DNA of 10,535 bases, from the NCBI RefSeq assembly GCF_048898065.1, contig NZ_JBLWFI010000006.1, forward strand, positions 1-10,535, in the 5' to 3' direction. The notes beneath the pieces were generated by a model. The model had not been told where the DNA came from. It saw nothing but the letters and a program-made list of their open reading frames with translations, and did no database searches. Source of the DNA: Tepidibacillus_B infernus. Its GTDB lineage: Bacteria > Bacillota > Bacilli > Tepidibacillales > Tepidibacillaceae. The position numbers and the translations under genes were made by a program. Of the stretch, positions 1-5,436 are shown piece after piece (the stretch's first letter is position 1; the number at the start of each line of letters is the position of its first letter).

Positions 1-75
1 CCTCTAGCGTTCGACTTGCATGTATTAGGCACGCCGCCAGCGTTCGTCCTGAGCCAGGATCAAACTCTCCATAGA
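1..75 (-). rRNA. rrs: 16S ribosomal RNA, 5' end only
   Basis: The reverse complement contains the universal bacterial 16S start, GAGTTTGATCCTGGCTCAG, followed by the conserved GACGAACGCTGGCGGCGTGC stretch. Aligning the AGAGTTTGATC word to E. coli position 8 puts the mature 5' end near base 75. The gene runs off the left edge of the window, so only about 75 bases are seen. It is the first gene of an rRNA operon transcribed in the same direction as all other genes here. Confidence 0.97.
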
Positions 76-330
76 AATTCTTAGCAATTTATTGCTTAGA
101 AGTTCTTGTCCTGTGATTCAGCTACATGAGCATCATCATAAGGGCATAAAAAGTTATCCTTAACTCTAAAAATTGATTAGGTCCACATTTCTGTGGTACG
201 CTTGGCTTTTACACTGTTCAGTTTTCAAAGAGCAATTTTAGCGTTTACCATAAAAGATTGTTGCTTGTCAATCATCTTTTAGAACTTTCCTATCGCCTGT
301 TTTAAAGAATGAAACTTATCAACAGCGACA
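76..330 (-). other. rRNA operon leader (5' external transcribed spacer)
   Basis: This stretch between the downstream rrn promoter and the 16S 5' end contains no convincing reading frame. It holds a boxA antitermination element (215-234), a small hairpin with a GAAA loop (stem arms 183-187 and 192-196), and an imperfect inverted repeat immediately before 16S (78-87 with 92-101, one mismatch). That last repeat is likely part of the structure processed during 16S maturation. The assignment follows from position and the boxA; the exact transcript start is inferred. Confidence 0.75.
215..234 (-). promoter_or_regulatory. boxA antitermination element of the rRNA leader
   Basis: On the minus strand this reads TGCTCTTTGAAAACTGAACA, very close to the TGYTCTTTGAAAACT boxA found in Bacillus rRNA leaders. 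Such elements bind the NusB/NusE antitermination complex in the nascent RNA and prevent premature Rho-dependent termination of rRNA transcripts. It lies between the rrn promoters and the 16S 5' end, as expected. Confidence 0.85.
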
Positions 331-336
331 AAATTT

Positions 337-366
337 ATCTTATCAAATATTATGTTAACTTGTCAA
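337..366 (-). promoter_or_regulatory. rRNA promoter P2 (sigma-A)
   Basis: On the minus strand a perfect -35 box TTGACA (366-361) is followed by an 18-base spacer ending in TGA and a -10 box TAAGAT (342-337), so it also has an extended -10 TGN. The likely start is the G at 329, in the context TTGTCGCT. The upstream promoter at 427-456 has the same context at the same distance. A start at G fits the GTP-sensing control known for Bacillus rRNA promoters; the start site is inferred. Confidence 0.7.
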
Positions 367-388
367 CTGTTATTTTTTATTTTATCAA

Positions 389-418
389 TCGCTTCATTTA
401 TAAGGTTTCATGAAGCGA
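389..418. repeat. 9-bp perfect inverted repeat between the two rrn promoters
   Basis: TCGCTTCAT at 389-397 is the exact reverse complement of ATGAAGCGA at 410-418, with a 12-base loop. In transcripts from the upstream promoter it would form a hairpin almost at the 5' end; no U-run follows, so it is not an intrinsic terminator. It could be an RNA 5'-end structure or a binding site; the role is unknown. Confidence 0.55.
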
Positions 419-426
419 CAATTCAT

Positions 427-456
427 ATACTACCATGAGTCACATTTTGTCGTCAA
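427..456 (-). promoter_or_regulatory. rRNA promoter P1 (sigma-A)
   Basis: On the minus strand TTGACG (456-451) is separated by 18 bases, ending in TGG, from TAGTAT (432-427), so it has an extended -10. The probable start is the G at 419 in the context TTGTCGCT, matching the downstream promoter. The two promoters are 90 bp apart, like the tandem P1-P2 pairs of Bacillus rRNA operons. This supports both being real despite one mismatch in each of the -35 and -10 boxes. Confidence 0.65.
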
Positions 457-526
457 TGATTTTTTTGATCCTATTGAAAATTTGTCTTATAGGCGACTTG
501 GTTAAATTCAATTTGTCAGAACTCCT

Positions 527-658
527 TTATTGTTTGCAAAAATAATAAATGACGCGATACCCAATTGGCACATGTTCATGCTCTGCAACCGAATCAATGA
601 AGTTTAAACTAAACATCATTGATTCGGCATTACATACAGCACACCTTTTATTTTTCAT
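527..658 (-). CDS. Possible small Cys/His-containing protein (43 aa), unrecognised
   Basis: An ATG at 658 opens a 43-codon frame starting MKNKRCAVCNAE and ending YYFCKQ. The start lies 9 bases after the buk stop and is preceded by AAGGA, so it could be the last gene of the operon. The product has a CxxC pair (Cys6, Cys9), His27 and His29 in AEHEH, and Cys41: a pattern that could bind zinc or another metal. I do not recognise the family. A strong inverted repeat (589-627) lies inside the frame, so the frame could instead be a chance opening around a structural element. In the same frame after the TAA stop, 28 more codons follow to a TGA, so a longer gene broken by a stop is another possibility. 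Confidence 0.4.
   Translation of the reverse strand: MKNKRCAVCNAESMMFSLNFIDSVAEHEHVPIGYRVIYYFCKQ
589..627. repeat. 18-bp near-perfect inverted repeat (long hairpin) downstream of buk
   Basis: The 18-base arm at 589-606, starting CCGAATCAATGA, pairs with 610-627, which ends TCATTGATTCGG. There is a single mismatch (601 with 615) and a 3-base loop; the outer 12 pairs are perfect. It lies 40-80 bases past the buk stop and could fold into a stable hairpin at the 3' end of the operon mRNA. There is no T-run on either side, so it is not a canonical intrinsic terminator. It could act as a 3' stabiliser, a processing site or a protein-binding palindrome. It overlaps the small possible gene at 527-658. 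Confidence 0.8.
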
Positions 659-667
659 AATTCCTTT

Positions 668-1741
668 TTAATTATATACTTTTGCCTCTTCTTCCCCACT
701 TAGAATACGTAATGCTCCAAAGGCTAAAGATTCTAATTCTTCCTCACCAGGTATAATATAAATTGGGGCAATAAACCTAATTTTTTTACTTATTTGCTCA
801 ACAATATAATCGGAAAAAGCTAACCCGCCGGTAAGAATAATGCCATCAACTTCTCCATTTAGTACTGCAGCCATTCCACCAATTTCTTTGGCGACTTGAT
901 AAATCATCCCATCTAAAATGGCTTTTGCCTGTTGATCACCATTATTCATTCTTTCTTCTACTTCTATGGCATTCTTTGTTCCAAGATATGAATAAAACCC
1001 ACCTTCTTTAGTTAAACGAGATAACATTTCTCTCTCAGTAAACGTTCCTGAATAACATAATTTAACTAGTTGATATGAAGGAAGGCCACCAGCTCTTTCT
1101 GGTGAATAAGGTCCTTCATTATTTGCGTTATTTACATCAATTAATTTTCCTTGGCGCTCAGCTACAACAGAGATTCCACCACCTAAGTGAACAATAACAA
1201 AATTAAATGCATCATATGGTTTACCAAGCTGATTAGCCACTTTTCTAGAAACCGCTTTAATATTTAACGCATGTACATGACTTTTCCTTTCAATTTCTGG
1301 AATACCCGATAAACGTGCAACTGACTCCATTTCATCTACCACTATTGGATCTACAATAAAAGATGGGATTCCTAAAGGATGAGCTATATGGTAAGCCATT
1401 AGAGCTCCTAGATTTGAAGCATGTTCGCCATATTTGGATCCCAGTAGATCTTGCAACATTATTTCATTTACTAAATAAGTTCCACTAGCAAGAGGCTTTA
1501 AAAACCCTCCCCTACCCACGACTGCATCCAACAAATCCATAGAAATTTGGTGTTTCTTTAAACTTTCTAAAAGTATGATTAAACGATATTCTAATTGTGA
1601 AGCAATGTTTGAATAAGATAATAATTCCTGATCTGTATGTCGAACCGTATCTTTATATAATAATTTTTCTCCCTGATAAAGAGCAAATTTGGTTGATGTT
1701 GAGCCAGGGTTAATGGCTAAAATTTTATATTCTTTAGGCAT
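668..1741 (-). CDS. buk: Butyrate kinase family acyl kinase
   Basis: A cytoplasmic kinase of the acetate kinase/ASKHA fold that moves phosphate from an acyl phosphate to ADP, giving a carboxylic acid and ATP. In the 357-residue product the N-terminal phosphate-binding loop is INPGSTSTKF (10-19). Other family blocks are VVGRGGF (74-80), VIVHLGGGIS (182-191), PYSPERAGGLP (211-221) and IILTGG (301-306). The length fits butyrate kinases (about 355-365). The ATG at 1741 is chosen over upstream codons because GGAGGAG lies just before it and the protein then starts MPKEYKILAINPGS. The start overlaps the end of the gamma subunit gene by 8 bases, implying translational coupling. It should perform the last, ATP-yielding step. 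Family members accept butyryl, isobutyryl and isovaleryl phosphates; a phenylacetyl substrate here is only a hypothesis. Confidence 0.95.
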   Translation of the reverse strand: MPKEYKILAINPGSTSTKFALYQGEKLLYKDTVRHTDQELLSYSNIASQLEYRLIILLESLKKHQISMDLLDAVVGRGGFLKPLASGTYLVNEIMLQDLLGSKYGEHASNLGALMAYHIAHPLGIPSFIVDPIVVDEMESVARLSGIPEIERKSHVHALNIKAVSRKVANQLGKPYDAFNFVIVHLGGGISVVAERQGKLIDVNNANNEGPYSPERAGGLPSYQLVKLCYSGTFTEREMLSRLTKEGGFYSYLGTKNAIEVEERMNNGDQQAKAILDGMIYQVAKEIGGMAAVLNGEVDGIILTGGLAFSDYIVEQISKKIRFIAPIYIIPGEEELESLAFGALRILSGEEEAKVYN

Positions 1742-2291
1742 ATTGCTCCTCCAATGCCACAACATGCTCCATTCCTTTCTGGATCGCCTTGAGATTCATT
1801 TCAATTCGATCAGGTCTTTTGTTACCAAGCATTTCTTCCATTCCATTTCGAATATCATTCAGTGTAAGAATCGAGTTATATTTAAGAAATACACCTAACA
1901 TCACCATATTCAAGAGAGATGAGGCACCTACTTCCTCTGCCATTTCTTGTGCGGGGATTGAAATCCATTCGACCATAGCAGATTCGGGTTTACCTTTTTT
2001 AATAATCGAACCATTTAAAATGACTTTCCCACCTTGTTTTACGTCTTTTACAAATTTATCTACTGAAGGTTCATTTAACGCTAGCAAATAGCTACATTTA
2101 TTTACAATCGGAGAGGTAATAGGATGGTCGGAAATGGTAACAGAACAATTAGCCGTTCCTCCACGCATTTCAGGACCATAGGAAGGAATCCATGAAACAT
2201 GTTTCCCAGCCATCATACCGGCATAGGCTAAAAGCTTTCCAACAAAAAGGATTCCTTGACCGCCAAAACCAGAAATAATGATTTGTTCCAT
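1734..2291 (-). CDS. 2-oxoacid:ferredoxin oxidoreductase, gamma subunit
   Basis: Cytoplasmic subunit of a four-subunit, CoA-dependent 2-oxoacid:ferredoxin oxidoreductase (VOR/KOR/IOR class). The 185-residue product begins MEQIIISGFGGQGIL; the glycine-rich GFGGQG (8-13) and SYGPEMRGG (37-45) blocks are typical of the gamma domain (POR/KOR gamma, about 180-190 residues). An in-frame TTG two codons upstream (2297) touches the AGGAGGGG ribosome binding site, so the ATG at 2291, 6 bases after it, is the better start. It begins 12 bases after the beta subunit stop and overlaps buk by 8 bases. The partner subunits are encoded just upstream. The oxo acid oxidised cannot be told from this subunit. Confidence 0.93.
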   Translation of the reverse strand: MEQIIISGFGGQGILFVGKLLAYAGMMAGKHVSWIPSYGPEMRGGTANCSVTISDHPITSPIVNKCSYLLALNEPSVDKFVKDVKQGGKVILNGSIIKKGKPESAMVEWISIPAQEMAEEVGASSLLNMVMLGVFLKYNSILTLNDIRNGMEEMLGNKRPDRIEMNLKAIQKGMEHVVALEEQYA

Positions 2292-2303
2292 ATTCAACCC
2301 CTC

Positions 2304-3050
2304 CTATTTCAACATCTCAGGTGTTTTTAATTCACCTAAGGTATAATAATTTTTCAAATTGTCTTGTAACCATTGAAGTGATTGATTAGGAGACATACCC
2401 CAGTTTGTTGGACAAGTTGATAAAACACTAACCATCGTAAAACCTAAACCTTGCATTTGGATTTGAAATGCCTTTTTGATTGCTTTTTTCGCTTTTAAAA
2501 CATTTTGAGGGGTATCTACTGAAACTGATGCAACATAGGCTGCCCCTGGAATATGACTAATTAGTAATGGTAAATCTAAAGGATATCCTGCTTGGCTCGC
2601 TTCTCGACCATATGGTGAGGTAGAAGTTTTTTGTCCAATTAAACTAGTTGGAGCCATTTGACCACCAGTCATTCCATAAATTCCATTGTTCACGAAAATC
2701 GTAGTTATTTTCTCTCCTCTTGCTGCTGCGTGTATCGCTTCAGCGATTCCAATCGATGCCATATCTCCGTCACCTTGATAAGTAAATACAATTTTATCTG
2801 GAAGAGACCTTTTTATTCCGGTTGCTACTGCTGGTGCTCTCCCATGTGCCCCACCTTGAAAATCAATATTAAAATATTGCTCAATAAAACCAGCGCAACC
2901 AACTGGGGTAACTCCTATCGTATCCCCTAAAAGATCCAATTCTTCTAAAACTTCGCCTAATATCCGATGAATAATCCCATGAGTACAACCCGGACAATAA
3001 TGAAATGGTGTATCTGTTAATGCTTTTGTTTTTGTAAATGTAACGATCAT
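2304..3050 (-). CDS. 2-oxoacid:ferredoxin oxidoreductase, beta subunit (thiamine diphosphate-binding)
   Basis: Catalytic TPP-binding subunit, 248 residues. The TPP/Mg signature is visible as GDGD (93-96) followed about 25 residues later by NNGIYGMTGGQ (121-131). An N-terminal HYCPGCTHG block (18-25) and VGCAGF (50-55) are typical of KorB/VorA-like beta subunits, which carry out oxidative decarboxylation of the 2-oxo acid to acyl-CoA. The start ATG overlaps the alpha subunit stop as ATGA (3047-3050), implying translational coupling; its own ribosome binding site (GAG, then AAT) is weak. NYYTLGELKTPEM at the C-terminus is also typical. The specificity class (isovalerate-type, 2-oxoglutarate-type or indolepyruvate-type) is not settled by sequence alone; the neighbouring Ptb/Buk and dehydrogenase favour an oxo acid derived from an amino acid. 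Confidence 0.94.
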   Translation of the reverse strand: MIVTFTKTKALTDTPFHYCPGCTHGIIHRILGEVLEELDLLGDTIGVTPVGCAGFIEQYFNIDFQGGAHGRAPAVATGIKRSLPDKIVFTYQGDGDMASIGIAEAIHAAARGEKITTIFVNNGIYGMTGGQMAPTSLIGQKTSTSPYGREASQAGYPLDLPLLISHIPGAAYVASVSVDTPQNVLKAKKAIKKAFQIQMQGLGFTMVSVLSTCPTNWGMSPNQSLQWLQDNLKNYYTLGELKTPEMLK

Positions 3051-4111
3051 ATTCTCATGCCCCTAACATCAAAGGATTGATAAAACTTCTCTTTCATTTC
3101 ATCATGCTGAGGTGTAATACCACCTTGTCTACTGTAAAAAGCAACTGGGGCGGCACCATTAACATTTAATTTTACATCTTCCACCATTTGTCCAGCACTC
3201 ATTTCAACAACCATATACCCTTTCACTTTTTGAATAATCGGTGTAAATGCTTTTTCCGGAAATGGCCATAAAGTAATTGGACGAATTAAACCAACTTTGT
3301 GACCTTCTTCTCTTAAGGTGTCTACCACTCCTTTGACGATACGCGCACTTGTACCATAAGCTACAAAAACATATTCTGCATCTTCCATTCGGTAAACTTC
3401 CCAACGTTGCTCTCTTTCTTTAATTCCTTTATATTTATTTTCCAAATATAATGCCTTGGCTTCCCCTGCTTCATTTTGGAGGTTGTAAGAAGTAATCATA
3501 TTACGTGGACGATCCTTTGCACCAGTTGTAGCCCAAGATTTATCTACTTCAATTGGTTTACGATTATGGAAAACAACAGGTTCCATCATTTGCCCAAGTA
3601 CCCCATCAGCTAAGATCATGACAGGATTCCTGTGAAGATCTGCTAAATCAAACCCATCCATAATCAAATCTGCCATCTCTTGGACTGAACTTGGGGCAAG
3701 AACAATTAAGCGGTAATCTCCATGTCCTCCTCCTTTTACCGCCTGGAAATAATCAGCCTGTGAAGGGCCTAGACCCCCTAACCCTGGTCCAGTGCGCATT
3801 ATATTGACAATAACAGCCGGTAATTCGTTAGCCGCTAAGAACGAAATTCCTTCCTGTTTTAAACTAATTCCTATACTAGAAGAGGCAGTCATTACTCTTT
3901 TTCCTGCACCAGCCGCGCCAAAAACCATATAAATCGCTGCAATCTCGCTTTCAGCCTGCAAAAAGGTGCCACCGACCTTTTGCATTTTTTGAGCCATATA
4001 TTCAATAATCTCCGTAGAAGGAGTTATAGGATAACCAAAATAAAAACGACAGCCTGCTTGAATCGCTGCTTCCGCAATAGCTTCGTTTCCCTTCATTAAA
4101 TATTTTTTCAT
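3047..4111 (-). CDS. vorB: 2-oxoacid:ferredoxin oxidoreductase, alpha subunit (VorB-type)
   Basis: Alpha subunit of 354 residues, combining the pyrimidine-binding (Pyr) domain and domain II of POR/KOR enzymes. Visible blocks are GNEAIAEAA near the start, GYPITPSTE (26-34), QAESEIAAI around 54-62, RTGPGLGGLGPSQADYFQA and a C-terminal domain II with FVAYGTSARIV. The overall look is that of the VorB family, annotated as 3-methyl-2-oxobutanoate:ferredoxin oxidoreductase, but this family is often named by similarity and substrate use varies. With the ferredoxin-like subunit it passes electrons to external ferredoxin. The start at 4111 has GGGGGATGGAGAG just upstream and lies 20 bases after the ferredoxin subunit gene. 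An alternative ATG at codon 6 would leave the GNEA block intact. Confidence 0.94.
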   Translation of the reverse strand: MKKYLMKGNEAIAEAAIQAGCRFYFGYPITPSTEIIEYMAQKMQKVGGTFLQAESEIAAIYMVFGAAGAGKRVMTASSSIGISLKQEGISFLAANELPAVIVNIMRTGPGLGGLGPSQADYFQAVKGGGHGDYRLIVLAPSSVQEMADLIMDGFDLADLHRNPVMILADGVLGQMMEPVVFHNRKPIEVDKSWATTGAKDRPRNMITSYNLQNEAGEAKALYLENKYKGIKEREQRWEVYRMEDAEYVFVAYGTSARIVKGVVDTLREEGHKVGLIRPITLWPFPEKAFTPIIQKVKGYMVVEMSAGQMVEDVKLNVNGAAPVAFYSRQGGITPQHDEMKEKFYQSFDVRGMRI

Positions 4112-4131
4112 CTCTCCATCCCCCTTTGATT

Positions 4132-4344
4132 TTATTTTTCTACAATGACTTTAATTGCGACTTCAGGACACATTAATGCACACTGTCTACAACCTGTGCA
4201 TTGATCAGGTGCATGTTGAATGGCTGGATAATAACCTTTTTTGTTTGGTTCCTTTGCGATTGATAATGTATCTGTTGGACATGTAGCTACACATATTTCG
4301 CATCCTTTACATAAATCATCATTCACAACGATAAAAGCTCTCAT
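4132..4344 (-). CDS. 2x[4Fe-4S] ferredoxin-like delta subunit of the 2-oxoacid oxidoreductase
   Basis: A 70-residue iron-sulfur protein with two complete CxxCxxCxxxCP motifs: Cys12, 15, 18, 22 and Cys49, 52, 55, 59. Each set should hold one [4Fe-4S] cluster, with the fourth Cys of each motif crossing over. Its position directly before the alpha, beta and gamma genes identifies it as the electron-transfer (delta/VorC/KorD) subunit rather than a free ferredoxin. The ATG at 4344 is chosen because it follows a GGAAGGAA ribosome binding site and gives the usual short N-terminus MRAFIVVNDD. Reading further upstream would overlap the end of ptb and add an unrelated segment. A run of eight G (minus strand) sits just before the ribosome binding site. 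Confidence 0.95.
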   Translation of the reverse strand: MRAFIVVNDDLCKGCEICVATCPTDTLSIAKEPNKKGYYPAIQHAPDQCTGCRQCALMCPEVAIKVIVEK

Positions 4345-4372
4345 TTCCTTCCCCCCCCTTTTGTTGTTCCAA

Positions 4373-5329
4373 TTATTCAAGCCAATCACTTGATCGAAAA
4401 TATAGGTTAGTTTCATTGACTGCCCCTTGATTAACAGAAACAACCGTTAAAGCAATAGAAGCTAATTTTGCCTTCGCTGAATCTGATCTAGAATTTAAAA
4501 TAAGTGGAACTTTTGCACCTAAGACGACACCTGCCATAATTCCTTTTGCGAAATAGGTGATAGCTTTCCCAAAGATATTACCTGCTTCTATGTTTGGAAC
4601 AAATAATAAATCAGCGTCTCCCTCAATTTCACTGTAAATCTTCTTATGATACAAAGATTCCTTACTAATGGCCAAGTCCAAAGGTAATGGTCCTTCCATG
4701 ATCACAGAACCGAAAACACCTTTTTTTGCTTGTTGGGATAAATGATAACAATCAATCGTTACAGGCATTTTTTCGTTTACTCGTTCATTTGCTGACAATA
4801 ATGCTATTTTTGGTTTTTCCATTCCCAATCGTTGCAAAAACTCAATTGCATTGAGTAAAATTTGTTCTTTTTGTATTAAATCCGGGGCAATATTAAGCCC
4901 CCCATCCGTCATATAATACAAATGATTAAATTCAGGTATTTCAAACGCTGATAAATGGCTAAGAATACGGCCTGTTTTTAATTGAAAATCCTTATGTAGA
5001 ACTCCTTTTAAAAAGGGGGTACTATTAATAAAACCCTTCATAATAATCTGAGTTGTTCCTTCATTGGCTAACTTAGCTGCTACATAAGCAGATTCCTCTT
5101 CACTATTTGTTGGGAAAACCACAAAGTCTTGTAGATCAAAGCCCATCTGTGAGGTAATCCTTTCAATCTCTACCTTATTTCCAACAAAATATGGTTCGAT
5201 TAACTCTAATTCTACAGCTTGTTTGACTGCAACGAGCACATCTTCATCGTGAGCTGCTGCAATACTTACTCTAACTGGTTTGGAGTTCTTTGCCTTTGTC
5301 ATCACTTCTTCAAATTGTCTAAATCTCAT
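4373..5329 (-). CDS. ptb: Phosphate butyryltransferase family phosphotransacylase
   Basis: A cytoplasmic phosphotransacylase that converts acyl-CoA and phosphate to acyl phosphate and CoA, feeding the kinase encoded at the end of the operon. The 318-residue product shows family blocks VSIAAAHDEDVL (21-32), MKGFINSTPFLKGVL (97-111), SHLSAFE (124-130), TDGGLNIAPDL (141-151) and PNIEAGNIFGKAI in the C-terminal half. Ptb proteins are usually about 300 residues. The ATG at 5329 is favoured since GGTGGTGAG precedes it by 4 bases; in-frame GTG and TTG codons upstream (to 5359) would add ten residues. It follows the dehydrogenase gene by 107 bases that contain a hairpin, and ends 28 bases before the ferredoxin subunit. 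Unlike most ptb-buk pairs, ptb and buk are separated by four oxidoreductase genes. Confidence 0.93.
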   Translation of the reverse strand: MRFRQFEEVMTKAKNSKPVRVSIAAAHDEDVLVAVKQAVELELIEPYFVGNKVEIERITSQMGFDLQDFVVFPTNSEEESAYVAAKLANEGTTQIIMKGFINSTPFLKGVLHKDFQLKTGRILSHLSAFEIPEFNHLYYMTDGGLNIAPDLIQKEQILLNAIEFLQRLGMEKPKIALLSANERVNEKMPVTIDCYHLSQQAKKGVFGSVIMEGPLPLDLAISKESLYHKKIYSEIEGDADLLFVPNIEAGNIFGKAITYFAKGIMAGVVLGAKVPLILNSRSDSAKAKLASIALTVVSVNQGAVNETNLYFRSSDWLE

Positions 5330-5389
5330 CTTTCTCACCACCGGATCTTCTCTGACCAAATCTCTTTTAAATTGAATGTTTTAAAGGAA

Positions 5390-5412
5390 GAGAAGGGTAA
5401 TGATCCCTTCTC
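5390..5412 (-). terminator. Hairpin between dehydrogenase and ptb (possible weak terminator or processing site)
   Basis: On the minus strand GAGAAGGG and CCCTTCTC form a perfect 8-bp stem (5412-5405 with 5397-5390) around a 7-base loop. It is followed by TTCCTTTAAAA rather than a clean U-run. It lies in the only sizeable gap in the operon. It could partly terminate transcription or mark an mRNA processing point, giving more dehydrogenase mRNA than ptb-oxidoreductase-buk mRNA. The stem is seen; the role is inferred. Confidence 0.5.
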
Positions 5413-5436
5413 CGAATAAAAGACAACCCATCTATT

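Noticed and set aside
242..271. A third rRNA promoter: TTGACA (271-266) with TAAACG 18 bases downstream on the minus strand
   Set aside because: The -10 is poor (no final T) and the start would fall inside the boxA element at 215-234, which should be transcribed whole. The perfect -35 may be chance.
443..512. Minus-strand TTG-started 23-codon frame after AAAGGAG (following the stop of the small gene)
   Set aside because: It is too short, uses a TTG start and runs into the rRNA promoter P1. It is kept only as a note that the small gene's frame continues past its stop.
435..545. Plus-strand 36-codon frame starting ATGAGTCAC, with a hydrophobic product
   Set aside because: There is no ribosome binding site, and it overlaps antisense to the rRNA promoter and the possible small gene; an AT-rich frame rich in Leu/Ile codons is expected by chance.
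1789..2091. Plus-strand 100-codon frame antisense to the gamma subunit gene
   Set aside because: It is the complement of a well-conserved coding region, with no ribosome binding site and no recognisable domain. The same holds for the other plus-strand frames over the dehydrogenase, permease and activator genes.
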